The notes under the pieces: generated by a model
Told to the model about the DNA's origin: nothing
Database searches by the model: none
Seen by the model: the letters and a program-made list of their open reading frames with translations, nothing else
Assembly: GCA_965261475.1 (NCBI GenBank)
Contig: OZ253454.1
Coordinates: forward strand, 62,001-126,000
Direction: 5' to 3'
DNA: 64,000 nucleotides
Source: G965261475 sp965261475 [NCBI: bacterium]
Lineage (GTDB): Bacteria; SAR324; XYD2-FULL-50-16
Translations under genes and position numbers: made by a program
Shown here: piece after piece, positions 15,455 to 24,112 of the stretch
How the letters are laid out: each line of letters begins with the position of its first letter
Position numbering within the stretch: the stretch's first letter is position 1

Positions 15455-18088
15455 CTATCCTAGTTTTTGTAGTTGCAATGCTAGCTGCTCTTTGAGCTCT
15501 GCTAGCTCTTTGACTTCCTGTCTGTTAGCTTGCACTAAACTTACGGGGGCGTTGCTGATAAATTGGGGGTTTGCTAGTTTTAGCGCTAACTGCTCTTGTC
15601 TTTTTTGGTGTTTTTGTAATTGGGTTTGCAATCTTTTTTGATCTCCCGCGACATCTAGTTTTTGGCTCAAATCTAGCATAAATTGGATTTTGCCTGTTTG
15701 TGAGAGGGCAAAGCCTGCTTTTTTCTTTATTTGTGCTGTAAAGCTGATGCTGCTAACGCCCGCAAGTGCTTGAAAAATTAACTTGTGATGAGTGATTGCT
15801 TGTCGTAGCTTCGGTGTTTGTGGTGCTACAAAAAGTGCTACTGGCTCCCTAGGTTGCAAGTTGCTAGCTCCTTTGATGGTGCGAATTTGCTCTATGATAG
15901 AGATAATGTGAGTAGCATTGCTACTGTCTTGCTCTAGTAATTCTGGTTTGTGGCTAGGGTATTCTTTGGTGATTAACAAACCGCTTGTAGTAGGCAGTTT
16001 GCCCCATAGTTTTTCTGTCACAAAAGGGCAGATAGGGTGTAGTAGCTTGAGTATGGTTTGGAGTACCAAGTTTAACCCGTAGAGTGCAGATATTTGTTCT
16101 GCTTTTGTTAATTTTCCAAAAAGCATAGGCTTGCTAATTTCAAGATACCAATCGCAAAACTTACCCCAAATAAAATTGTAAAGTGCGTTGGCGTAGGCAA
16201 AAAAGCAGTATTTGTCTAGCTGTTTGTTGGCTATGCAAATAGTGTTTTGTAATTCTTTGATGATCCATACAGTAAAAATATCTAGTTTTTCTGGTCTAGT
16301 GAGCTCTTTGTTGATATTGTTTTGCTCTAGGTGATAAAGCACAAAAGCACTAGCATTCCACAATTTATTCAAAAAGAATTTGCTTTGTAAAATATCTTTT
16401 TCTAGCAATTTTAAATCGTTGCAATCTACTACCAAAGAGCAGAGGGTAAAACGCAGGGCGTCTGCCCCGTGTTTATCTATAATATTGAGAGGGTCAATCA
16501 CATTGCCCTTGGTTTTAGACATTTTATCTCCTTTGGCGTCTCGCACTAGTCCGTGTAAAACGACTTCTGGGAAAGGAAGCTGTTTTGTGAGCTTGAGCCC
16601 TAGCATAATCATTCTAGCTACCCAAAAAAAGAGAATATCATAGCCTGTCATCAGCAAGGAAGTAGGATAAAAATTTTGAAAATCTTTTGTTTCTGTGCTG
16701 GGCCAACCCATAGTAGAAAAAGGGAACAAAGCAGAGCTATACCAAGTATCTAGGACATCTGGGTCTGCTTGGAGCTTGAGACAATGACATTTTTGACAAT
16801 CTAGTGGTTTTTTTTGAGCTACCTGAATTGCTTCGCACTGCTCGCAGTGCCAAGCAGGAATGCTATGCCCCCACCAAAGTTGACGAGAGATGCACCAATC
16901 TTGTATATTTGTGAGCCACTCGTAGAAAACTTTTTTTTGTGCTACGGGATAAAAAGCTATATTTTCTTTTTCTACTTGCTTGATAGCTGCAGCTGCCATT
17001 TCTTTCATTTTGCAAAACCACTGGGTGGAGAGGCGGGGCTCTACTACGACTCTACTTCTTTGAGAGTAACCTATTTTGTGGCAGTGTTTTTTGGTGCTCA
17101 CCCAGAGGTTTTGTTCTTTGAGTAGCTCTATGACTTTTTCCCTAGCTGTAAACCTATCTAAGCCTTGCAGTGGTGGGTAAATTTCATTTATTTTGGCATC
17201 TGCGGTAAAAATATTGATAAACTCTAGGGAGTGTTTTTTGCCTATCAAAAAATCATTGTGATCGTGGGCGGGGGTAATTTTGAGTGCACCTGTACCAAAG
17301 CTCAAATCACACATTTCGTCTGCTATAATAGGTATCTGTCTAGCTACTAGAGGCACGATTGCTTTTTTTCCAATTAAATTTTTGTATCTTTTATCTGTCG
17401 GGTGTACTGCTATAGCTGTGTCTCCTAGTAGAGTCTCAGCTCTAGTGGTAGCTATTTCAATAAATCCTGAGCCATCTACTAGGGGATAGCGTATTTGTGT
17501 GATTGCTCCTGTTACTTCCTGGTGCTCTACTTCTAAATCAGACAAAGCTGTTTGGTCTTGCGGGCACCAATTTACTAGGTATTCTGCCCGATAAATAAAA
17601 CCCTGATTGTATAGCTGGACAAAAGATTGTCTCACTGCTTCAGAGAGCCCTTCGTCTAGTGTAAACCGCTCACGAGACCAATCTAGCGAAGCGCCTAGTC
17701 TTTGGAGTTGCTTAGAAATTTGATTGCCGTGTTTTTTTTTCCACTTCCAGACTGCTTCAATAAATTTTTGCTTGCCTAGAGCTTTTCTTTCAATTCCTTG
17801 AGTGCGTAGGTATTTTTCTACTACCATTTGTGTTGCTATACCCGCGTGGTCTGTACCCGGCAGCCACAAGGTGCGGTATCCTTGCATTCTTTTTCTGCGT
17901 ACAATTAGATCTTGCAAGCTATTGACAAGAGCGTGCCCGATATGCAAATAGCCCGTAACATTAGGAGGCGGAATCACAATACTAAAATTTTTTTGTGTTT
18001 TGACAGCTGTATCTGGGTTAAAGCACTGGTGTTGCTCCCATTTTTGATAAATTTGTTTTTCTATGTCTTGTGGCGAGTATTTTTCCAT
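15455..18088 (-). CDS. valS: Valyl-tRNA synthetase
   Basis: Class I aminoacyl-tRNA synthetase charging tRNA-Val. 877 aa, typical. HIGH motif in PPPNVTGYLHIGHAL (about 38-52), editing domain with TTRAETLLGDTAI, KMSKS motif as DKMSKTKGNV (about 530), anticodon-binding domain, and a C-terminal coiled coil rich in Lys, Gln and Leu typical of ValS. A CxxC/CxxC zinc knuckle is present in the insert around residue 420-445 (CEQCEA and CQKCHC). ATG at 18088, 95 nt from the divergent ftsY. Its terminal coding sequence recurs in degenerate form at 12.5 kb. Confidence 0.97.
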   Translation of the reverse strand: MEKYSPQDIEKQIYQKWEQHQCFNPDTAVKTQKNFSIVIPPPNVTGYLHIGHALVNSLQDLIVRRKRMQGYRTLWLPGTDHAGIATQMVVEKYLRTQGIERKALGKQKFIEAVWKWKKKHGNQISKQLQRLGASLDWSRERFTLDEGLSEAVRQSFVQLYNQGFIYRAEYLVNWCPQDQTALSDLEVEHQEVTGAITQIRYPLVDGSGFIEIATTRAETLLGDTAIAVHPTDKRYKNLIGKKAIVPLVARQIPIIADEMCDLSFGTGALKITPAHDHNDFLIGKKHSLEFINIFTADAKINEIYPPLQGLDRFTAREKVIELLKEQNLWVSTKKHCHKIGYSQRSRVVVEPRLSTQWFCKMKEMAAAAIKQVEKENIAFYPVAQKKVFYEWLTNIQDWCISRQLWWGHSIPAWHCEQCEAIQVAQKKPLDCQKCHCLKLQADPDVLDTWYSSALFPFSTMGWPSTETKDFQNFYPTSLLMTGYDILFFWVARMIMLGLKLTKQLPFPEVVLHGLVRDAKGDKMSKTKGNVIDPLNIIDKHGADALRFTLCSLVVDCNDLKLLEKDILQSKFFLNKLWNASAFVLYHLEQNNINKELTRPEKLDIFTVWIIKELQNTICIANKQLDKYCFFAYANALYNFIWGKFCDWYLEISKPMLFGKLTKAEQISALYGLNLVLQTILKLLHPICPFVTEKLWGKLPTTSGLLITKEYPSHKPELLEQDSSNATHIISIIEQIRTIKGASNLQPREPVALFVAPQTPKLRQAITHHKLIFQALAGVSSISFTAQIKKKAGFALSQTGKIQFMLDLSQKLDVAGDQKRLQTQLQKHQKRQEQLALKLANPQFISNAPVSLVQANRQEVKELAELKEQLALQLQKLG

Positions 18089-18183
18089 ACTTGGTATTTA
18101 TTTGTTGAGCTGGTGATTGTTTTATTTACTTGTTTTACTTAACTATTTGATACACTATATAGGAAAAAGAATAAAGTAATTTT

Positions 18184-19188
18184 ATGTATCAAGAACAACC
18201 AGACAAGCTCTACAAAGAAGAAAATTTGCTCTCCAAAGAGTTAAATTTGACTCACCAGGAGCAAACACTACTAGGGAGGTTTCAACGGGGTCTGAAAAAA
18301 ACCAAAGAGGTTTTTGTAGATGATTTAAAGACAGTTTTGTTTGGTGATGAAGAGCTAGACGAGCAACTTTTTGATGAAATAGAGGAGTTATTGCTCAGCG
18401 CTGATTTGGGGGTGCCAACATCTCGTAGGATTTTAAACCACTTAGAAGAGCTTTATGCTAGGGGTGTTATCAAAAACAAAAAACAAACTTTTGCAACCTT
18501 GCAGCAGGTCATTGTCAATATTTTGAGTAAAAATCAAAAACCACTAGCACTACAAGATGGCAAAACAAATATTCTACTATTTGTGGGGGTTAACGGTGTA
18601 GGTAAAACGACAACTATTGGGAAAGTAGCTTGTTTGTTTGCTAAACAAAACAAAAAAATTTTACTAGCAGCAGGAGACACCTATCGCGCAGCAGCGATTG
18701 AGCAATTGACAATCTGGGCGCAAAGGGTAGCAGTAGAAATTATTGCTAAAGAAACAGGCACAGATGCCGCTGCTACAATTTTTGCGGCAACGAGCAAAGC
18801 ATTGCAAGAAAACTATGATGTTTTGTTGTGTGATACCTCAGGCAGACTACATACCAATAAAAATTTGATGAATGAATTAGTCAAAATTAAAAAAGTAGTG
18901 CAAAAACTCTCCCCGCACAATCATCAAACTATCTTGGTTTTAGACGCTAGTACAGGGCAAAATGCTATTAAACAGGTCAAAGCTTTTCAAGATATGCTAG
19001 CTCTTGATGGTTTGATAATTACCAAGCTAGACGGTAGCGCTAAGGGCGGAGTGATTATTGGGTTAGTCAATGAGTTTGAGCTTCCTATTTATTTTTTAGG
19101 CGTAGGAGAGGGCAAAGACGAGCTACATACTTTTGATGCGCAAATTTTTGCTAGGGCTTTATTTTCTGCAAAAGAGTACTCTAGCTGA
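18184..19188 (+). CDS. ftsY: Signal recognition particle receptor FtsY
   Basis: SRP receptor GTPase delivering ribosome-nascent chains to the Sec translocon at the inner membrane. 334 aa; a short acidic N-terminus, then the N domain, then the G domain: GVNGVGKTTT P-loop (about 137-146), DTYRAAAIEQL (G2), DTSGR (G3), TKLDGSAKGG (G4/G5) and the closing GVGEGKDEL that marks FtsY against Ffh. No methionine-rich M domain, which also excludes Ffh. Monocistronic as far as visible: the next gene is 257 nt downstream, across a gap in which I see no gene or clear structure. Confidence 0.96.
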   Translation: MYQEQPDKLYKEENLLSKELNLTHQEQTLLGRFQRGLKKTKEVFVDDLKTVLFGDEELDEQLFDEIEELLLSADLGVPTSRRILNHLEELYARGVIKNKKQTFATLQQVIVNILSKNQKPLALQDGKTNILLFVGVNGVGKTTTIGKVACLFAKQNKKILLAAGDTYRAAAIEQLTIWAQRVAVEIIAKETGTDAAATIFAATSKALQENYDVLLCDTSGRLHTNKNLMNELVKIKKVVQKLSPHNHQTILVLDASTGQNAIKQVKAFQDMLALDGLIITKLDGSAKGGVIIGLVNEFELPIYFLGVGEGKDELHTFDAQIFARALFSAKEYSS

Positions 19189-19445
19189 CAGATAAAGATT
19201 AGCTCTCTACGAGCTCGCAGACAAGGCTTGTTGTTTGATTTTTGAGCTACAAGGTGGCGCTTGATTGATGATTATAATGAGTTTTGCTAGAGATAAAAAT
19301 AGTTTTGTTTGATAGCTTGTTGTATGATTGTTAGCTTGAGCTAGAGTATTTGTAGTATTTGAGTAGAGTTGCTACTAGCTGTGATGTTGTATTTTTTTTA
19401 CCTCTGTTTGCAAAGATAAATCTAAATCTAAATTAAAATTAAATT

Positions 19446-19907
19446 ATGAAAAAATATATTGTTTTACTGATAATCCTACTTTCACTCTCTAGCATTGGTT
19501 GTTTTCGTAGCGCAAACAAGGAGCATAGGGCAGAAAAGTATCTAATAAAAAAACTAACCTTAAATCAAGCACAACAAACCGCACTTACTACTGCTATCAA
19601 AGAGTACAATTTATTGTTTGTTGATTCTAAAAAAACACTACAAGAAACAAAAGAATTGATTAAGTTAGAGGCTCAAAAAGAGCAGTTTAATTCTGATGCA
19701 GTTGCTAGTGCATTACAAAAGCAGATAGGTAATTTTAGCGCCATGATCCCAGAATATATGGCAATTTTTGGTGAGTTTCACGCGCAGTTAACACCGCAAC
19801 AACGCCAAGAGCTAGGAGAGTTAATAGGCAAAAAACTCTACAAAAAGCACCACAGACGCTATAAAAACCAAGATAGTTATGATAAACAGAATAAAAAAGG
19901 CTACTAA
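19446..19907 (+). CDS. Small lipoprotein of Spy/CpxP type (LTxxQ)
   Basis: 153 aa with a lipoprotein signal (SSIGC, Cys at about residue 19). The mature part is helical and contains two LTxxQ-like elements, LTLNQAQQ (about 37-44) and LTPQQRQEL (about 118-126), the pattern of the Spy/CpxP periplasmic chaperone and metal-sensor family. The C-terminus is strongly basic (KKHHRRYKNQ). It precedes a YceI gene by 154 nt. Family call rests on the LTxxQ pattern and size, so it is moderate. Confidence 0.6.
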   Translation: MKKYIVLLIILLSLSSIGCFRSANKEHRAEKYLIKKLTLNQAQQTALTTAIKEYNLLFVDSKKTLQETKELIKLEAQKEQFNSDAVASALQKQIGNFSAMIPEYMAIFGEFHAQLTPQQRQELGELIGKKLYKKHHRRYKNQDSYDKQNKKGY

Positions 19908-20061
19908 AATACTACTACTCTGCTGGTAATTTTTTAGCATCGCTTATTTATTCTGTGCTATGGTCTTTGCTTTTTTTAGGTTTTACTTGATTGCCAAGCA
20001 GCAGAGGGATAAGATTAGGTATTGTTGTTATTTTATTACCAGTTCAAAATATATAAAAATT

Positions 20062-20604
20062 ATGCTAAAAAGAATTAAACTAATTTTATTAAGCTTTATT
20101 TGTGCGACCTCCTTTGTATTTGCAACGGAATTTAGAGTGCAACCTTCAAAAAGTACGGTTGCTTTTATCGCTTGTTGTCATGCGTTCATCTACGATGTAG
20201 AAGGTATTTTTGAGGAGTTTACTAGCCTTGTTGATTTTGATGAGAAAGAAAATAAAATTCTTAGCATTACAGCAGAAATAGCAGTTGATTCTGTTAACAC
20301 CAAGATTAAAAAGAGGGATCAGCATTTGCGTAGTCCAGATTTCTTTGATGCGCTCTCTTATCCTAAAATTGCTTTTAAAAGTACCTCTATTGAAAAAATA
20401 GGAGATGAGATTGTTGTTATGGGAGTTTTGAGTATGAGGGGCTCTGCTAAAGCAATTACACTCAAAGGTCAAATGATTGCTATCACAGAAAATAGCCTAC
20501 AATTACAAGCTAGTGGAGAAATTAATGCTAAAGATTTTGGTATAGGTGATGATAAAATAAAAGACCTAGTTGTGCTCAAAATTGACGCTTTTTTTAAAAA
20601 ATAG
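20062..20604 (+). CDS. YceI-family periplasmic lipocalin-like protein
   Basis: I choose ATG 20062 (MLKRIKLILLSFICATSFVFA), which gives a clean signal peptide and 180 aa; the longer frame from 19960 puts 34 unlikely residues ahead. Mature protein matches YceI: FRVQPSKSTVAFIA, YDVEGIFEEF, an IAVDSVNTKIKKRDQHLRSPDFFD block and FKSTSIEKI, VMGVLSMRGSAKAI. YceI proteins bind long isoprenoids or amphiphiles in the periplasm. The usual TxHxGxxF element after the signal is replaced by a Cys-Cys-His segment (IACCHAF), an oddity. Followed by a thermonuclease gene after 103 nt. Confidence 0.88.
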   Translation: MLKRIKLILLSFICATSFVFATEFRVQPSKSTVAFIACCHAFIYDVEGIFEEFTSLVDFDEKENKILSITAEIAVDSVNTKIKKRDQHLRSPDFFDALSYPKIAFKSTSIEKIGDEIVVMGVLSMRGSAKAITLKGQMIAITENSLQLQASGEINAKDFGIGDDKIKDLVVLKIDAFFKK

Positions 20605-20707
20605 TATTTTAATACTTTGTGATACTAGGCTCTAGACGCGTTTTTGAGCTAGTGTTGATTGTAACTGCACTACAACAAAGGCGTTAGTTTTATACTAAAT
20701 TTAAGCA

Positions 20708-21199
20708 ATGCTCAAGTTTATTTTTTTGATAATTACAGGTTTTATTTTGACTTTTGCCTTGCAAGGGCAAGTTAGAGTTATAGGGGCAGATGATCTTATG
20801 GTAGATGGAGTAAGAATTCGGCTTTTTGGTATAGATTCTCCAGAGTTTGAGCAGTCTTGCATAGATAAAAACGGCAAAAGCTATGCTTGCTCTGTGTCAG
20901 CGACAAATTATTTAACAAAAATAGTGACGCCACAAACCTATTGTCGTAGCAAAGGAGTAGATAAATATGATAGAGTGCTCGCTGTTTGTTATACAGGAAA
21001 AAAAGATCTTAATGCTGCTATGGTCAAAAAAGGATGGGCGGTAGCTTATGATAGATACTCCAAAGATTATCTCAAAGAGCAAGAGTTTGCAAAAAAAAAT
21101 AAATTAGGAATTTGGCAAGGGCAGTTTATGAAACCAGAGGATTTTCGCATCCAATTTTATAAAAACAAAAACAATCGAGGTAGTTTTTTATCAAAATGA
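20708..21199 (+). CDS. Secreted thermonuclease (SNase-like domain)
   Basis: 163 aa. Signal-like hydrophobic N-terminus (IFLIITGFILTFALQG), then an SNase-like OB fold: VRVIGADDLMVDGVRIRLFGIDSPE carries the first Arg/Asp motif, KYDRVLAVCYTG the Asp-Arg pair, and LNAAMVKKGWAVAYDRY plus KKNKLGIWQG the final helices. This is the exported Ca2+-dependent nuclease family. The stop overlaps the next ATG (ATGA at 21196), so the methyltransferase is probably co-translated. Confidence 0.9.
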   Translation: MLKFIFLIITGFILTFALQGQVRVIGADDLMVDGVRIRLFGIDSPEFEQSCIDKNGKSYACSVSATNYLTKIVTPQTYCRSKGVDKYDRVLAVCYTGKKDLNAAMVKKGWAVAYDRYSKDYLKEQEFAKKNKLGIWQGQFMKPEDFRIQFYKNKNNRGSFLSK

Positions 21200-22086
21200 A
21201 TTCTAAAGAATTAGGGCTAGTGCTGGGAGAAAAATTACTTGGACTAGAATCTTTGCATTATGGTTATTGGAAAACAAAGCCACAAGCTCAACATGATTAC
21301 AATATGTCAGATATACTCAAAGCTCAAAAAGAGTATAGTAAATTTTTACTTTTGCATATTACTAGAGAGCTTAAAAAAACTTCAGGAGTGCGTATTTTAG
21401 ATGTTGGTTGTGGCACGGGTGAAATGTTAGTGGAGTTGTTGCAAAAAAATTATCAAGTAGACGGTTTAATTCCTGCTAAAAGTCTGCAAGCTAGAGTAGA
21501 AAAAAAAATCCAATCTTTAGGTAAACTAGCTTATCAACCTTGTATTTATAATTGCACTTTTGAAGAATTTTTAGCTCAAGCGCAATTACCTAAATACGAT
21601 TTAGTGTTTTTTAGTGAAAGTTTTCAGTATATTCCTATGGCAGATTCTTTTCGCGTTTTGTCTCAAATACTCCACAAAAATGGCGTGGTGCTCCTTTGCG
21701 ATTTTTTTAAGCTCAAAGAGCACCACCCCCAAGACTTGCACTTAGTAGGTGGCGGGCACTTGTTAGGAGATTTTCAGCGTTTACAAACCAAGATTTCGTT
21801 TCAAAAAATAAAAGAGCTAGATATCACTAAAAATGTTTCTCCTACTATAGAAGCAGGCTCTTATATTTTAAACAAACGCTTATTGCCTTCTATCAGAATA
21901 CTAGATCAGTATTTACGCTCAAGGTTAAAAACAAAATATCTCTTATTACGCTCTTTGCTTTGTTTTTTAGGAAAAAAGAAGTTTAGCAAGTTTCAAAAAA
22001 AATATTTGCTAGCTCAAAGAACAGGTGCTAGTTTTGAAGCACACAATAAATATTTATTAGTTATTTTTAAAAAAAAGCGCCAATAA
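21196..22086 (+). CDS. SAM-dependent methyltransferase, substrate unknown
   Basis: 296 aa. Class I Rossmann methyltransferase: motif I ILDVGCGTGEM (about 69-79), motif II after KYDLVFFSESFQYI, and LLCDFFKL as the post-II strand. The N-terminal LGLESLHYGYW resembles small-molecule or lipid/polyketide methyltransferases of the UbiE/cyclopropane-synthase style. The C-terminal ~80 residues are basic (KKKFSKFQKKY). It overlaps the thermonuclease gene by 4 nt, an association without an obvious logic. No neighbouring gene points to a substrate. Confidence 0.82.
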   Translation: MNSKELGLVLGEKLLGLESLHYGYWKTKPQAQHDYNMSDILKAQKEYSKFLLLHITRELKKTSGVRILDVGCGTGEMLVELLQKNYQVDGLIPAKSLQARVEKKIQSLGKLAYQPCIYNCTFEEFLAQAQLPKYDLVFFSESFQYIPMADSFRVLSQILHKNGVVLLCDFFKLKEHHPQDLHLVGGGHLLGDFQRLQTKISFQKIKELDITKNVSPTIEAGSYILNKRLLPSIRILDQYLRSRLKTKYLLLRSLLCFLGKKKFSKFQKKYLLAQRTGASFEAHNKYLLVIFKKKRQ

Positions 22087-22161
22087 TTTGATTTTTGAGA
22101 TGCAATCTAATTGTTTGTCTATTTTGATGCGTGTTGCTAGCTTTCAGCTATTTCGTTTAAA

Positions 22162-23433
22162 ATGTTAACAGACCCGTTATGCCTACCTTTTGTAGGTAAA
22201 CCAGTTTTTGGTAAAATAAAAGTTCCGGGCTCTAAAAGTATTACCAATCGTGCTTTAATAATTGCTGCCCTAGCTCAAAATACTTCTCGAATTCAAAATT
22301 ATTTAGACGCAGAAGACACGCAAATTATGTTAAAATGTCTGCGCTCTTTGGGGGTAGAGATTAAAAAAGAAGATAACACTCTGATTGTCAAAGGCACAGG
22401 CGGTAAATTTTTAGCACAGCAAGAAACTCTTTATATTGGCAATGCCGGGACTGTTGCTCGTTTTTTGTGTCCGGTTTTGAGTTTAGGTCAAGGGACATAT
22501 ACTCTAGATGGCTCGCAAAGAATGAGACAAAGACCTATTGCAGAATTATTACAAGCAATGCACAAAGCAGGTTGTCAAACTAAATCTCTCACAAATCAAA
22601 GTTTTCCTCTACAAGTTACAGCTACTAGGTTTGGTGGAGGTAAAATAACTCTCAAAGGGAATATTAGCTCGCAGTTTATTAGTGCAATTATGCTTGTCGC
22701 ACCGCTTGCTGTAGCAGATACATTTATCGAAGTTAGTACAGAAATTACTTCTCTACCTTACATTGAAATGACGAGAAAAATGATGGAGTCCTTTGGCGTC
22801 AGATGCGATTGGCTAGGTCCTAGACAACTTTTTATTCCCGCTGCTCAAACATACCAAGCAAGAGCTTACACGGTAGAAGGAGATGCCTCTGCGGCGTCTT
22901 ATTTTTTTGCTATGGCAGCTATTAGTGGAGGCAAAATTAGCGTTGCTCCTATTTTTCCAAAAAGTTTGCAAGGAGATTTAGGTTTTTTACAAATTCTAAA
23001 AAATATGGGGTGTCGCGTAGAGTGGAATGTGGGAGAAGTGAGCCTACAAGGAGCAGAGCTAACTGGCGTACAGGTAGATATGTCTCATCAAAACGATGTT
23101 GTTTTAACCCTAGCAGTTGTAGCGCTTTTTGCTAGGGGCACTACCATAATCAATAATATTTACAATCTACGCTTAAAAGAATGTGATCGCTTGAGTGCTC
23201 TAGCTACAGAGCTTACTAAACTAGGTGCTAAAGTCACAGAAACTAGAGATAGCTTGCAAATTGAAGGGTTGTCAAAGTATCACAGTAGCGAGGTTGCAAC
23301 TTACGATGATCATCGTATGGCGATGTCTTTTTCGCTTTGCTCGCTCAAAATTCCTAGCATCAAAATACAAAATCCATTTTGCGTACAAAAAACATACCCT
23401 TTGTATTGGGAAGATTTTTTTTCTTTGCTCTAA
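22162..23433 (+). CDS. aroA: 3-phosphoshikimate 1-carboxyvinyltransferase (EPSP synthase)
   Basis: Joins PEP to shikimate-3-phosphate in aromatic amino-acid synthesis. 423 aa. Two inverse alpha-beta domains are recognisable: KIKVPGSKSITNRALI (shikimate-phosphate and PEP binding Lys, Ser, Arg), IGNAGTVARFL, DGSQRMRQRPI, the middle VEGDASAASYF, the catalytic DMSHQND segment, RLKECDRL and the terminal YDDHRMAMSFSL. No other shikimate-pathway gene is nearby. Convergent with the phosphatase gene at 23468. Confidence 0.96.
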   Translation: MLTDPLCLPFVGKPVFGKIKVPGSKSITNRALIIAALAQNTSRIQNYLDAEDTQIMLKCLRSLGVEIKKEDNTLIVKGTGGKFLAQQETLYIGNAGTVARFLCPVLSLGQGTYTLDGSQRMRQRPIAELLQAMHKAGCQTKSLTNQSFPLQVTATRFGGGKITLKGNISSQFISAIMLVAPLAVADTFIEVSTEITSLPYIEMTRKMMESFGVRCDWLGPRQLFIPAAQTYQARAYTVEGDASAASYFFAMAAISGGKISVAPIFPKSLQGDLGFLQILKNMGCRVEWNVGEVSLQGAELTGVQVDMSHQNDVVLTLAVVALFARGTTIINNIYNLRLKECDRLSALATELTKLGAKVTETRDSLQIEGLSKYHSSEVATYDDHRMAMSFSLCSLKIPSIKIQNPFCVQKTYPLYWEDFFSLL

Positions 23434-23467
23434 AAATTAGATAGATGATCCACGCAGGGGTAGGTGC

Positions 23468-24112
23468 TTATGTGATAGCTAGGTAGATTTTTTTAGATTG
23501 TACTTGCACTAGTGTTTTGGAAGGTAAAATGAGTGCGGTAAGTTTGTGACCGTAAACTGCACCTGTATCAATACCTATGACATTATCCCTGAATACACCT
23601 TGTAGTGCTGCCCAATGTCCGAAAACTATTAGTTTTTTGTCGTGGTAACTCTCAAACCACGCTTGTCTTTGAGATGGTTGTTGTGGGTGGGCGATAGTTC
23701 TAAGTTTTGTTAAATTTTCTAAATCCATTTCATAGGGCTTTTTGTGCGGTAACAGCCCAGCATGTACGGCTAGATAATTTTCTGTTTCTATAAAATGTGG
23801 AAAATTAAAAGCCTCTTCTATAAACTCTTGATAAACTTTGCCCATAGTTTTTTTGGTAGTTTCGATATATTCCTTGAGAAAAGATGGGTTTTGTTGGTTT
23901 TTTAAAAATGCTAACTCTGCGTTGCCCATGATACAAGTAGCACCTGTTTTTTTGTAGATTAAAAATGTTTCTAAGGGGTAGGGTCCTTTGCCTATCAAAT
24001 CTCCAATAAAAAGCAGAAAATCCTTTCCTTTTTGAAATTCTATTTTGTCTAGTAGCTCCTGGAGTTCAACTGCACAGCTATGAACATCACCGATAATAAT
24101 AGTTCTTTGCAC
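23468..24112 (-). CDS. ApaH-like PPP-family metallophosphatase with altered GNH motif
   Basis: 214 aa, shorter than ApaH (about 275). PPP/ApaH motifs: GDVHS (8-12), GDLIGKGP matching the ApaH GDLVARGP, VHAGLLPHK, and VFGHWAALQG near the C-terminus, closest to ApaH, which cleaves Ap4A symmetrically. The third motif, GNHD or GNHE in active enzymes, reads GNAE, so the conserved His expected to act as proton donor is Ala. Start is GTG at 24112, sharing one base with the clpB TAG stop (TAGTG), so expression should depend on clpB translation. Activity is doubtful; a regulatory or different phosphatase role is possible. Confidence 0.75.
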   Translation of the reverse strand: MQRTIIIGDVHSCAVELQELLDKIEFQKGKDFLLFIGDLIGKGPYPLETFLIYKKTGATCIMGNAELAFLKNQQNPSFLKEYIETTKKTMGKVYQEFIEEAFNFPHFIETENYLAVHAGLLPHKKPYEMDLENLTKLRTIAHPQQPSQRQAWFESYHDKKLIVFGHWAALQGVFRDNVIGIDTGAVYGHKLTALILPSKTLVQVQSKKIYLAIT

